From assembly GCF_001611795.1 (NCBI RefSeq), contig NZ_CP015098.1, positions 558,001-622,000 on the forward strand: 64,000 nt of DNA. The letters are read 5' to 3'. A program made the translations under genes and the position numbers. This document shows, one piece after another, positions 1-7,961 of this stretch. Under the pieces are notes generated by a model, which was given only the letters and a program-made list of their open reading frames with translations, was not told where the DNA came from and searched no databases. This stretch comes from Streptomyces qaidamensis (GTDB taxonomy: Bacteria; Actinomycetota; Actinomycetes; Streptomycetales; Streptomycetaceae). Every line of letters starts with the position of its first letter. Positions within the stretch are counted from its first letter, which is position 1.

Positions 1-861
1 GCACAGGTCGTCGAAGAGAACACCGAGGCCAGCGCGGGTGACGGGGCACTGCCGGGCGTCGTGGACCCGCGGTCCGTGGCCCCGCGGGACGCGAGGGAGC
101 TGTCCCGCCAGTTCTTCCAGCGCCTGACGGAGCTCGAAGAGGGCACGCACGAATACCAGTACGCGCGCAACACTCTGATCGAGATGAACATGTCGCTCGT
201 GCGCTTCGCGGCCGGCCGGTTCCGCGGCCGCGGCGACGACATGGAGGACATCGTCCAGACCGGCATGATCGGCCTGATCAAGGCGATCGACCGGTTCGAG
301 CTCTCGCGCGAGGTCGAGTTCACCTCCTTCGCGCTGCCGTACATCGTCGGCGAGATCAAGCGCTTCTTCCGTGACACGACGTGGGCGGTGCACGTGCCGC
401 GGCGGCTCCAGGAGCTGCGCGTGGAGCTGGCCAAGGCCCGTGAGGAGCTCGCCAGCCGGCTGGATCGCGAGCCGACGGTCGCCGAGCTGGCCACCTTGAT
501 GAACATCTCCGAGCGCCAGGTCGTCGAGGGGCAGATCGCGGCGAACGGATACAACTCCTCGTCGCTGGACGCCGCCCTCACCGGCGACGGCCCGGAGAGC
601 GGCGAGGCGGTCCTGGCCGACTTCATCGGTGTGGAGGAGGACGGGCTGCGGCTCGTCGAGGACTTCCACTCACTCGCCCCGCTCATGGCGGAGCTGAGCG
701 AGCGCGACCGGCAGATCATCCACATGCGGTTCGTGGAGGAGGCCACCCAGGCGGAGATCGGTGAGCGGCTCGGCTGCTCGCAGATGCACGTCTCCCGCCT
801 GATCAAGCGGATCATCACGCGGCTGCGCGAGGGCATGCTGGGCGAGCTGGGCTGCGCCTGA
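1..861 (+). CDS. RNA polymerase sigma factor, SigB/SigF/SigG family (5' end off window)
   Basis: An alternative sigma factor that directs RNA polymerase to stress or development promoters. The frame is open from base 1, and the first internal GTG (61) has no ribosome site, so the true start is probably upstream of the window. Region 2 is the stretch GMIGLIKAIDRF to FTSFALPYIVGEIKRFFRD, region 3 is REPTVAELATLMNISE, and region 4 is LSERDRQIIHMRF followed by the helix-turn-helix EIGERLGCSQMHVSRLIKRI. All are collinear and complete. There is no ECF-like shortening. The convergent gene just downstream is an RsbW-like ATP-binding protein, the kind of partner that controls this sigma class, but it is not in an operon with it. 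Which of the many Streptomyces paralogues this is cannot be decided here. Confidence 0.93.
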   Translation, partial: AQVVEENTEASAGDGALPGVVDPRSVAPRDARELSRQFFQRLTELEEGTHEYQYARNTLIEMNMSLVRFAAGRFRGRGDDMEDIVQTGMIGLIKAIDRFELSREVEFTSFALPYIVGEIKRFFRDTTWAVHVPRRLQELRVELAKAREELASRLDREPTVAELATLMNISERQVVEGQIAANGYNSSSLDAALTGDGPESGEAVLADFIGVEEDGLRLVEDFHSLAPLMAELSERDRQIIHMRFVEEATQAEIGERLGCSQMHVSRLIKRIITRLREGMLGELGCA

Positions 862-877
862 CACCGTCGTACCACCA

Positions 878-917
878 GCGGGTGCCGTCCCCCATGCGGG
901 AGTGGGGCGGCACCCGC
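878..917. terminator. Bidirectional hairpin terminator
   Basis: A long GC stem (GCGGGTGCCG-T-CCCC pairing with GGGGCGGCACCCGC, one bulged T) lies 17 bases after the sigma-factor stop codon, between convergent genes. There is no strong U-tract, which is normal for Streptomyces terminators. Confidence 0.6.
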
Positions 918-970
918 GACTGCGTTCTGACTCCGTCCGACACCCGCGACTGCGTCCTCATTCCGTCCGG
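911..970. repeat. 30-bp tandem duplication in the intergenic gap
   Basis: Bases 911-940 and 941-970 align without gaps and share about 26 of 30 positions, beginning CACCCGCGACTGCGT in both. The first copy overlaps the 3' arm of the terminator hairpin. No function is visible. Confidence 0.7.
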
Positions 971-992
971 GTGACACGTCCCCCCGGACGGT

Positions 993-1457
993 TCACCCCT
1001 GGGCTGCCTCGGAGAGTGGCAGTACCGCGCGCACCCGCTTGCCCACCGGCACCCGTTCCACGCTGACCTGCTCCGCGAGCGCGTGGACGATCTCCAGGCC
1101 GTGCCGGCCGATGCGCTCGGGGTTGCGCGGGAAGATGCGGGGCAGTGCGGAGCTGCTGTCGTAGACCGACACCGTCACGGCGCTGTCGGTGCCGACGAGC
1201 TCCAGGATGTACGGCCCGTTGCTGTGCCGGTCGGCGTTGGTGACCAGCTCGCTCACCACCAGCAGTACGGCACCCTCGACCCGCTCGTCGATCCGCGCGC
1301 ACCACTCGGTCCTGAGCTGGTCGAGAAAGAGCGCGGCGAAGGACCGCGCCTCGGCGATGCATCCCTGCTCACCGGTGTAGTGTGCCGCCCGCCTCAGCGG
1401 TTCCACGGGCACGTCGAAACCAGTCGGTATCACTGCCTCGTCCAGGTGGTCGATCAT
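993..1457 (-). CDS. RsbW-like ATP-binding regulatory protein (anti-sigma / HATPase_c)
   Basis: A small (154 aa) GHKL-fold ATP-binding protein of the kind that acts as an anti-sigma factor or anti-anti-sigma kinase in Streptomyces. The N box is present as ELVTNADRHS, and a reduced G1 box as GRHGLEIVHALA in place of the usual DxGxG. The start chosen is the ATG of MIDHLDEA, which follows a purine-rich GAGAGAAAAG; an upstream in-frame ATG would add 14 unlikely residues. It converges on the sigma-factor gene. That suggests but does not prove a functional pair. The N-terminal 35 residues are unlike the core family. Many Streptomyces copies of this family have no known target. Confidence 0.85.
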   Translation of the reverse strand: MIDHLDEAVIPTGFDVPVEPLRRAAHYTGEQGCIAEARSFAALFLDQLRTEWCARIDERVEGAVLLVVSELVTNADRHSNGPYILELVGTDSAVTVSVYDSSSALPRIFPRNPERIGRHGLEIVHALAEQVSVERVPVGKRVRAVLPLSEAAQG

Positions 1458-1644
1458 TCTTTTCTCTCTGGGAAGCCGGACTGGCCGGACGCTCTGCACC
1501 AGTGCTCGTACCCCGAGCCGGGCTTCACAGTCCTGACAGATTCTCCCCCATCCGACGCTGCGGGCATTGTCCCCCCTTCGCGGGGCACCCGGAAGTCATC
1601 AGGACCGGCCGAGGGCGGCCGGGCCGGATCGCCGGAGGTGCGTG

Positions 1645-1785
1645 GTGGCCTGGTGGATGTGGCTGGTCGTGGTGGTCGCGGCGCTCGCCGCTGTCGCGGC
1701 GGTGACGCTCGCCGTGCAGGCGGGCCGCCGGTCGGGGACCGTCATCGCGGTCCGGCGCCGGCCCGGCGGGAAGGGCCTGCGATGA
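1645..1785 (+). CDS. Tiny single-span membrane protein, coupled to PRC-barrel genes
   Basis: A predicted 46-aa protein: a hydrophobic helix (about MWLVVVVAALAAVAAVTLAV) followed by an Arg-rich tail RRSGTVIAVRRRPGGKG. GGAGG at 1634-1638 sits six bases before the GTG at 1645; another GTG at 1642 is possible. Its TGA overlaps the ATG of the next gene (ATGA at 1782-1785), the usual sign of translational coupling. I do not recognise a family. The topology suggests a membrane anchor or assembly partner for the PRC-barrel proteins downstream, which is inference only. Confidence 0.55.
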   Translation: MAWWMWLVVVVAALAAVAAVTLAVQAGRRSGTVIAVRRRPGGKGLR

Positions 1786-2366
1786 ACGAGCTGATGGCTG
1801 CGCGGAGCCTGACGACCCTGCCGGTGGTCACCCTGGACGGGGAGGCCGTCGCCCAGGTCAAGGACACCGTCTTCGACGCCGCCGCCGGCCGGATCACCGG
1901 TTTCACACTCAGCGGCCGGAGCCTGCTGTCGGGTCCGCTGAAGCGGAGTCTGCCCTGGTCGGGGGTGCACGCGCTGGGTCCGCAGGCGGTCATGATCCGC
2001 GATGCGCTCGCGCTGCGGGACACATCCGTCGTGGTGGCCCGCCGCGAGGCCCAGCAGGGCCGGGTGCTGCACGCGAAGGTGCTGACCGACGAGGGCACCG
2101 AGGTCGGCACCGTGCTCGACGTGATCGTCGAGGGCGGGACCAGCGGCCGGGTCGTGGGGTTCCGGATCGCCGCGGGCAAGGCGCTGGTGCAGGGCTCCCG
2201 ACGCCGTCGGCACCGGGTGTACGTGCCGCGCGGTGAGACACTCGCCGTCTCCGGCCGGGCGCTGGTCATCCCGGCGGATGCCACCCGCTACGTCGCCGAC
2301 GACCTGCCGGCCTTCGCCACCCGGGTCGGGGCCTTCCGGGCCGGGCGGGAGGGGACGGCGTCATGA
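1782..2366 (+). CDS. PRC-barrel domain protein (first of a pair)
   Basis: A 194-aa protein with two PRC-barrel-like repeats: residues about 5-75 (RSLTTLPVVTLDGEAVAQVKDTVFDAAAGRITGF) and about 85-160 (QGRVLHAKVLTDEGTEVGTVLDVIVE). PRC barrels are small beta-barrels found in RimM and in photosynthetic reaction-centre subunit H. Stand-alone actinobacterial copies have no settled role, though RNA-binding and membrane-associated structural roles have been proposed. The start overlaps the stop of the small membrane protein upstream, and its own stop overlaps the next start. No catalytic residues are expected. Confidence 0.85.
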   Translation: MNELMAARSLTTLPVVTLDGEAVAQVKDTVFDAAAGRITGFTLSGRSLLSGPLKRSLPWSGVHALGPQAVMIRDALALRDTSVVVARREAQQGRVLHAKVLTDEGTEVGTVLDVIVEGGTSGRVVGFRIAAGKALVQGSRRRRHRVYVPRGETLAVSGRALVIPADATRYVADDLPAFATRVGAFRAGREGTAS

Positions 2367-2779
2367 TGCTGTTCTCAGAGGCCCGGGGCCTGCCGGTGCT
2401 GACGCTGACCGAGGCGGAGGAGGTGGGCGCCCTGAGGTCGCTGACGGTCGACGCCGCGTCCGGCGTGGTCACCCACGTCCGGGTGCGCGGCCGGCACTCC
2501 CGCAAGGAGACCGTGCTGGCCTGGGGTGCGCTGCACGCCGTCGGCCCGGACGCGGTGCTGGTCCGCACGACCGCCGAACCGGCCGAGGTGCCGCCGCACC
2601 ACGAGCTGCCGGGTCTGCGGATCCTCACCGAGACGGGCGACACGCTCGGCACGGTCCAGGATGTCGCGTTCGAGCCGGAGACGGGCCGGGTCGAGGCGGT
2701 CGTCACCGCCCACGGCGACCTGCCGGCCGATCGGCTGCTCGGACTCGGGGACTACGCCCTGGTCGTCCGCGCCTCCTGA
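2363..2779 (+). CDS. PRC-barrel domain protein (second of a pair)
   Basis: A 138-aa paralogue of the preceding protein with the same paired pattern: EARGLPVLTLTEAEEVGALRSLTVDAASGVVTHV, then LPGLRILTETGDTLGTVQDVAFEPETGRVEAV. ATG at 2363 (or 2366) overlaps the upstream TGA, so three genes are read as one coupled unit. Probable local duplication; function unknown. It ends at a hairpin facing the convergent DUF6777 gene. Confidence 0.85.
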   Translation: MMLFSEARGLPVLTLTEAEEVGALRSLTVDAASGVVTHVRVRGRHSRKETVLAWGALHAVGPDAVLVRTTAEPAEVPPHHELPGLRILTETGDTLGTVQDVAFEPETGRVEAVVTAHGDLPADRLLGLGDYALVVRAS

Positions 2780-2784
2780 ACCGT

Positions 2785-2806
2785 CCGGGTCAGCAGGCCG
2801 ACCCGG
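2785..2806. terminator. Short hairpin between convergent stops
   Basis: CCGGGTC at 2785-2791 pairs with GACCCGG at 2800-2806 around an 8-base loop. It exactly fills the space between the stop of the PRC-barrel gene and that of the minus-strand DUF6777 gene. Confidence 0.4.
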
Positions 2807-3976
2807 TCAGGAGGCCGGGGCCTCTTCGCTCGTGGCGCCACCGGTGTCGCTCCCCGTGTCGGTGTCGGTGCCGGTGTCGCCGTCGGGCGGGGGCTGCTGG
2901 GTGTCGGACGACGGCGGTGCGTCCGTCGTCGGCCCCGTCGTGTCCGTGTCCGAGGTCGGCGGTTCGCTGGTGGGCGGCTGCGACGTCGTCGTGTCGGGCG
3001 GTGCCGTGGGCGTGGTGACGCTCGCCGACGGGGAGGGCTTGTCGGGCTTCTGGGTCTTTTGGTCCTTCTTGCCCGTGTCGCCCGGCCGGCGCTCGAACCA
3101 CTCGCCGTCGGGTTCGCACATCACGAAGGCGTCGACCGGCTTCGGGGCGGGCGTCACCATGACGACGTTCGACGACTTGTAGCCCGGCCACGCCTCGCCG
3201 GTCGTCCTGGGCGCGCTCTTCTGGGCCACCGGCGGGGAGAGCGGGTTGCCGCACGCGCAGCGCACCCGCGGCACGCCGCGGTCGTCGACCAGGACGGCCG
3301 TGCGGGCCTGGAGGACGGCCTGGTAGCTGGTGGGGGCGCCGTCCTTGTAGCCGTGGTTGGTGACGCGGGTGTCCATGCGGAGCTGCACGGGGGTGAGCGA
3401 GCGCAGGTAGGCGGGGACCTCGGACGGCTCGATCCGGGCGACCGAGGCGAACGCGCGCTGCTTGTCCGGGGCCTCCTCCAGGTACGTGATCTGCTTCTCC
3501 ACGTCACAGCTGGCGACGTTGCGGGTGCCGCCGTAGAGGCCGGGCGCGTCGCCGGTCACGCCCCGGACGGCGTTCTGCGGTGCCGGCTCGGTGGCCCCCG
3601 AGGGCGAGACCGGCGAGGCGGAGCTCTTCTCCTCGGCCGTCGACTCGGTGAACGCGTCGGGGCCCGTGTCCGCGGCGGGCTGGAGGAAGACCTCGCCGCT
3701 GGACGTGCTGGTACCGCCGTCGGACGCGCCGGTGCCGCCGTTGTCGGGCCGGGACAGCACCACGGCCAGGATGACGGCGGCCACCACGGCGGTGGCGATG
3801 ATCGCGACTCGCGGCACGGACCCCCACCACGGCCGGCGGGGCCCCGGCTCGCTGCCGCCTCCGGTGGGCGGCTGTGAGGGCGGGCCGCCGCCGCCCGGCG
3901 GTGGCTGGGAGGGACCCGACAGCGGGCCCGAGGGAGGTCCTGTGGGGCGGCCGGACGACGGCGGATCGACGCTCAC
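2807..3976 (-). CDS. DUF6777 membrane-anchored/secreted protein
   Basis: A 389-aa protein. A Pro/Gly-rich cytosolic N-terminus (about 60 residues) is followed by a transmembrane helix (VAIIATAVVAAVILAVVLSR), then the domain I recognise as DUF6777, opening with GEVFLQPAADTGPDAFTEST and including ASCDVEKQITYLEEAPDKQRAFASV. The C-terminus is a low-complexity Ser/Thr/Pro/Asp tail. GTG at 3976 is preferred because GGAGAAGAACTC precedes it; the longer frame has no ribosome site. Function unknown. The Pro-rich cytosolic N-terminus and single helix resemble other Streptomyces envelope proteins linked to Ser/Thr kinases, and a kinase operon lies 1.5 kb away, but no direct link can be shown. Confidence 0.85.
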   Translation of the reverse strand: MSVDPPSSGRPTGPPSGPLSGPSQPPPGGGGPPSQPPTGGGSEPGPRRPWWGSVPRVAIIATAVVAAVILAVVLSRPDNGGTGASDGGTSTSSGEVFLQPAADTGPDAFTESTAEEKSSASPVSPSGATEPAPQNAVRGVTGDAPGLYGGTRNVASCDVEKQITYLEEAPDKQRAFASVARIEPSEVPAYLRSLTPVQLRMDTRVTNHGYKDGAPTSYQAVLQARTAVLVDDRGVPRVRCACGNPLSPPVAQKSAPRTTGEAWPGYKSSNVVMVTPAPKPVDAFVMCEPDGEWFERRPGDTGKKDQKTQKPDKPSPSASVTTPTAPPDTTTSQPPTSEPPTSDTDTTGPTTDAPPSSDTQQPPPDGDTGTDTDTGSDTGGATSEEAPAS

Positions 3977-4152
3977 GAGTTCTTCTCCCCGCGTGGGTTC
4001 TCTGCGGCCTACGCCCAGGGAGATTGATCCCGGCATGTACCGCTTCTTCCACTACCTGTTCATTGTGTGCCCCGGTCCCGTACGCCCCGCAAGCCGACGC
4101 GGACGGACCTCTCCGGCGGGCGGCCGGCGCGGGGGCTGCTTAGCGTGGCAGC

Positions 4153-5451
4153 GTGAGTTCGCGCACCCCCTCCGGCCAGGCACGCACCTCCGGCGAGCGG
4201 GCCGTCGCCCACCACGGCTGGGCGCATGCCCTCGTCACGGTGCTCGGCGGGCTGCTCGCCATGGCGGTGGTGGCAGGCCTGGGTCTGTGGGCGGCCGGGG
4301 CCGCGGATCTCCCGGACGGCTCCTTCGCTCCCGTCGTAGCGGCCACCATGGTCACCGCCGTCGGCGGCACGGTGAGGCTCGCCGGAAGCGCGGGCGATCT
4401 CGCCGACACACAGGCGGGCCTGACGGTGATGCCGTTGTCCGTCACGCTGACGGGTGCGCTGGTGGTCGCCTGGGGGTTCCTGCGGCCGCTGCGGCACCGC
4501 GCGGTCGCCGGTGCCGGGGAACTGGCCGGCTGGGCCGGCCGGGTGGCGGCCCTTTGGCTGCTGGCGCTGATCGGCCTGACACTCGCCGCCCGCCACACCT
4601 TCGACATCTCCCTCGGGGACGACACGCTGGGTGAACTCGGCGACCTGTTCGGCGCGTCGCCGAAGGTCGGCTTCACCACGGACGTTCCGCTGTCCGTGTT
4701 CGTCGGCGTGGTGTGGCTGGCCGGTGTGCTGATGCTGGCGCTGCTGGTGTCGCGCGGGGCCCCGTTGCCCGCGGGGCTGTTGCGCTTCCAGGCGTCGGTG
4801 CGGCCGACCGCGTATGCGATGGTCGCGCTGCTGCTGGCCTGTGTCGTCATCGGTGTGGTCATCGCCCTGATCGTCGCGGCGACCAAGGGGAACGCGCGGG
4901 AGACGTTCGCCGTGATCCTGCTCGGCATCCCCAACCTGGCGTGGCCGGCGCTGACGATCGGACTCGGGGCCACCTGGAACGGCAGGGTGGAGGGGCCGTT
5001 CGGTCTGCCCATGCCGCAGGTGCTCGACGAGGTACTGCGCACTCCGGACATCTCCGAACTGAACCTGCGCACCCTGGCCGAGCACGACGGCCGGGTGTGG
5101 TGGCTGCTGGTCGCCGACATCCTGCTGCTGCTGGCAGCCGCGTTCGTGATGGCGGCCCGGTCGCCCGCCCGGGTGCGGGCCTGGCAGCACGCGGTGCACA
5201 TGGCCGTCGCCCTGGTGCTGACGGTGTTCATGATCTGCCTCGTCGGACGCATCTCCGCGCACTACGGCCTGTCCGTGCTCGGCATCGGGGATCTGGGCGG
5301 CGGCCTCGCAGGCGAGCTGTTCCTGAGACCCAGGCTATGGGGCGCGGTCGGCCTGGCCGTCCCGTGGGGGCTGGTGACCGGGTTCGCCGGGGCGCTGCTG
5401 GCCCGGCACGTGCGGCGGCGCGGCGAGGTGCGTTCCGACAGCGGGGACTGA
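4153..5451 (+). CDS. Streptophobe family integral membrane protein
   Basis: A 432-aa polytopic protein with roughly ten hydrophobic helices, for example WAHALVTVLGGLLAMAVVAG, VRPTAYAMVALLLACVVIGV and VWWLLVADILLLLAAAFVMA. The pattern matches the Streptomyces-specific streptophobe family, whose function is not known. The C-terminus is short and basic (ARHVRRRGEVRSDSGD). It converges on the kinase gene with only nine bases between. In this family the gene often lies beside Ser/Thr kinase or FHA genes (recalled, not checked), which fits the neighbour here. Confidence 0.82.
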   Translation: MSSRTPSGQARTSGERAVAHHGWAHALVTVLGGLLAMAVVAGLGLWAAGAADLPDGSFAPVVAATMVTAVGGTVRLAGSAGDLADTQAGLTVMPLSVTLTGALVVAWGFLRPLRHRAVAGAGELAGWAGRVAALWLLALIGLTLAARHTFDISLGDDTLGELGDLFGASPKVGFTTDVPLSVFVGVVWLAGVLMLALLVSRGAPLPAGLLRFQASVRPTAYAMVALLLACVVIGVVIALIVAATKGNARETFAVILLGIPNLAWPALTIGLGATWNGRVEGPFGLPMPQVLDEVLRTPDISELNLRTLAEHDGRVWWLLVADILLLLAAAFVMAARSPARVRAWQHAVHMAVALVLTVFMICLVGRISAHYGLSVLGIGDLGGGLAGELFLRPRLWGAVGLAVPWGLVTGFAGALLARHVRRRGEVRSDSGD

Positions 5452-5460
5452 CGCCCCGTT

Positions 5461-6459
5461 CTACGTCCGCTCCATGAAGACCGGTTCGGCCCAGCGCGGC
5501 GGTGGCTTGGGCCGCTCCTCCCCCACGCCCGGCAGCTGCCGGTCCACTCGCGTGGGCTGCCTCGTGGCACCGCCCTTCCGGCCGCCGGTCGTCGCGGCGC
5601 GCAGCGCGGCGACGAAGGCGAGGCAGGACGGGTACCGGTCGTCGGGGCTTTTGGCGAGGGCCTGGGCGAAGACGGGGTCGACCCGGGGGTCGAGGTCGGG
5701 CCGGTCCTCGGTCAGCGGCGGCGGTTCGTCGTACTGGTGGGCCCAGAGCAGGGCCATGTCGTCGTCGCGGAGGAAGGGCGGATGGCCGGCCAGGGTCTCG
5801 AAGACGACGCAGGCGAACCCGTACACGTCACAGCGGGCGTCGACCGGCTTGCCGGAGATCTGCTCGGGGGAGACGTAGTCGAGCGTGCCGACGAACTGGC
5901 CGACGGTGGTGAAGCCGGTCAGCGACAGCGACTTCTTCGTCAGGCCGAAGTCGGTGAGGTAGACGTGCTCGGGGTGGTCGCTGTCGGTGCCGCGGGAGAC
6001 CAGGATGTTGCCGGGCTTGACGTCCCGGTGGACCAGTCCGTGATCGTGGGCCGCGTCGAGCGCGGAGGCGACCTGGGCGGCGACGCGCACGGCGGTGACG
6101 GGCGGCATCGGGCCCTCGCGGTCGAGGACGTGCCGCAGGTCGCTGCCGGCGACGTACCGCATGGCGATGTACAGCACGCCGTCCGTCTCGCCAGCCTCGA
6201 ACACCGGCACGATGTGGGGGTGGTCGATCGCCGCGGCGGCCCGGGACTCGTGGGTGAACCGGCGGCGGAAGGTGTCGTTGCGGGCGAGTTCAGGGGCGAG
6301 CAGCTTCAGGGCGACGGTGCGTTCCAGGCGCAGGTCGCGGGCCCGGTAGACGACGGCCATGCCGCCGCGCCCGATCTCCTGCTCGATCCGGTACCCGGCG
6401 ATCTGCTGCCCGATCAGCTCGGAGGGCCGCCCCGAGAACAGGCTCGTCTCGCGGTTCAA
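5461..6459 (-). CDS. Serine/threonine protein kinase (soluble, PknF-like)
   Basis: A 332-aa Hanks-type kinase that transfers phosphate from ATP to Ser/Thr. Visible motifs are the Gly-rich loop IGRGGMAVVY, the ATP-anchoring Lys in VALKLL, HRDVKPGN (His144, Asp146), DFGLTK, and GTLDYVSPEQ. After the kinase domain (about residues 20-285) comes a basic, Pro-rich tail with no transmembrane helix, so unlike mycobacterial PknF it should be cytosolic. The tail contains QPTRVDRQLPG, a near copy of the PTRVV motif repeated 15 times in the preceding gene product. Its ATG overlaps the stop of that gene (ATGA), so the two are coupled. Its likely substrates are the repeat protein and the FHA-ABC transporter. 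Confidence 0.93.
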   Translation of the reverse strand: MNRETSLFSGRPSELIGQQIAGYRIEQEIGRGGMAVVYRARDLRLERTVALKLLAPELARNDTFRRRFTHESRAAAAIDHPHIVPVFEAGETDGVLYIAMRYVAGSDLRHVLDREGPMPPVTAVRVAAQVASALDAAHDHGLVHRDVKPGNILVSRGTDSDHPEHVYLTDFGLTKKSLSLTGFTTVGQFVGTLDYVSPEQISGKPVDARCDVYGFACVVFETLAGHPPFLRDDDMALLWAHQYDEPPPLTEDRPDLDPRVDPVFAQALAKSPDDRYPSCLAFVAALRAATTGGRKGGATRQPTRVDRQLPGVGEERPKPPPRWAEPVFMERT

Positions 6460-7952
6460 CGCCCGTCACCCTCGGGCGGGACGACCCGCGTGGGCGTCGC
6501 CCTGGCGGGCCGGTCCTCCTCACCCTCCCCGTCCCGGTCCTCGCGGGACACGACCCGGGTGGGTTCGGGGGCACCGGCAGCCACGACCCTCGTGGGCTCG
6601 GGGGCGTCGGGGGACACCACTCGCGTCGGTTGGGGGGCCTCGGGAGACGCCGCACGCGTGGGCTCGGGTGCCTCGGACGACACCACCCGGGTCGGCTCAG
6701 GAGCTTCAGCAGGCACAACTCGGGTGGGCTCAGGAGCCTCAGCAGGCACCACCCGGGTCGGCTCAGGAGCCTCAGCAGGCACCACCCGGGTCGGCTCGGG
6801 CACCTCAGCAGGCCCGACCCCGGCGGACTCCGGAGCCTCAGGTGACACCACCCGCATCGGAGAAGGCGTCTCAGCAGGCACCACCCGGGTCGGCTCAGGC
6901 ACCTCAGCAGGCCCGACCCCGGCGGGCTCCGGCGCCTCAGGTGACACCACCCGCGTCGGAGCAGGCGCCTCAGCAGGCACCACCCGGGTCGGCTCAGGCA
7001 CCTCAGCAGGCCCGACCCCGGCGGACTCCGGAGCCTCAGGTGACACCACCCGCGTCGGAGAAGGCGTCTCAGCAGGCACCGCCCGGGTCGGCTCGGGCGT
7101 CTCAGCAGGCACCACCCGGGTCGGCTCAGGAGCCTCCGAGGGCACCACCCTCGTCGGCTCAGGCGTCTGGTGAGGCGGCGTGCTCCGTGCGGGCTCCGGG
7201 GCCACCGGTGCAACTACCCGGGTCGGTTCAGGTGCCACGGCAGATTCGGCCCTCTTCGGCGCAGGCCCCTCCGCCGGTGCGGCCCTCTTCGGCGCAGGCC
7301 CCTCCGCCGGCGCGGAGTTCTCCGGCTCGGGTGTCTCAGGCCGCGCAGCCCCCTGCGGCTCGGGCGGAGGCGCGTCGGGTCGGCGGGTGGCCCCGACCGG
7401 GCCCCCGGGCGGCACCCCCCGCGTGGGGCGATGCGCGGGCGCTTCGACCGGGCGGGACGCCGGTCCGGCCGCGGGCGTCTCGTCCGTCGCGTACGTGCTC
7501 GTCCGGGCTCCGTCGGCGTACACCCAGTGCCCATGGGCGGAGTCGTAGAGCCACACGGACTCGCCGTCGACGACGACGCCGATCCGCATGCCATGGGTGC
7601 GCGCGCGGAACGACTCCCGGTCGAGGCCGCCCGCGAGGTCCTCCACCGCGGAGCGGTAGCGCGCCAGGGCTTCCTGCGCCCGGCCCAGCAGCGGCCGCGG
7701 ATCGGCGGCCCGGGTGAGCGGCCCGTCCGCCGTGGGCGGATCCTGCGGTACGGCGACCAGGCGCCGGCCGTCCACCCAGGCCGACCAGCCGTTGAAGCAC
7801 AGCACGTGCCCCCAGTCGCCCTGCCGCTCCAGGAGCTGCACGGGCAGCAGGGGGTCCAGGTCCACCGTGGGCCGGGACGGGTCGGGGACCTCCCAGGCGG
7901 GCATCCCGTGCTGCGGGACGACGTGCGTGGGCCGGAATCCGGGAGTCGTCAC
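6456..7952 (-). CDS. Multivalent Thr-repeat (PEPTRVV) protein of the FHA-ABC/kinase operon
   Basis: A 498-aa protein. The N-terminus opens with PTHVVPQHGMPAWE and has an SH3-like stretch (PVQLLERQGDWGHVLCFNGW). A middle region (about 100-170) includes VWLYDSAHGHWVYADG. From about residue 240 to the end there are tandem 11-residue repeats of consensus P-E-P-T-R-V-V-P-A-E-A: 15 exact PTRVV copies, two PTRAV/PTRAA variants, one PMRVV and three degenerate AGVG copies. No signal peptide or membrane helix is seen. It starts nine bases after the FHA-ABC gene and overlaps the kinase start. Each repeat has one Thr with hydrophobic residues at +2/+3, a plausible FHA ligand once phosphorylated. That role is inference. 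Confidence 0.85.
   Translation of the reverse strand: MTTPGFRPTHVVPQHGMPAWEVPDPSRPTVDLDPLLPVQLLERQGDWGHVLCFNGWSAWVDGRRLVAVPQDPPTADGPLTRAADPRPLLGRAQEALARYRSAVEDLAGGLDRESFRARTHGMRIGVVVDGESVWLYDSAHGHWVYADGARTSTYATDETPAAGPASRPVEAPAHRPTRGVPPGGPVGATRRPDAPPPEPQGAARPETPEPENSAPAEGPAPKRAAPAEGPAPKRAESAVAPEPTRVVAPVAPEPARSTPPHQTPEPTRVVPSEAPEPTRVVPAETPEPTRAVPAETPSPTRVVSPEAPESAGVGPAEVPEPTRVVPAEAPAPTRVVSPEAPEPAGVGPAEVPEPTRVVPAETPSPMRVVSPEAPESAGVGPAEVPEPTRVVPAEAPEPTRVVPAEAPEPTRVVPAEAPEPTRVVSSEAPEPTRAASPEAPQPTRVVSPDAPEPTRVVAAGAPEPTRVVSREDRDGEGEEDRPARATPTRVVPPEGDGR
6541..7175 (-). repeat. 33-bp tandem coding repeat array (PEPTRVVPAEA)
   Basis: About 19 contiguous 33-bp units inside the repeat-protein gene, several identical at the DNA level (the unit around 6700-6800 occurs three times running). 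The unit length is a multiple of three, so gain or loss of copies keeps the frame. Sub-blocks are duplicated as groups: the AGVG variant recurs in three places with the same neighbours. Confidence 0.9.
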
Positions 7953-7961
7953 GGGCGCTCC

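Noticed and set aside
6541..7175. CRISPR array
   Set aside because: Units are head-to-tail coding repeats with no spacers and no cas genes.
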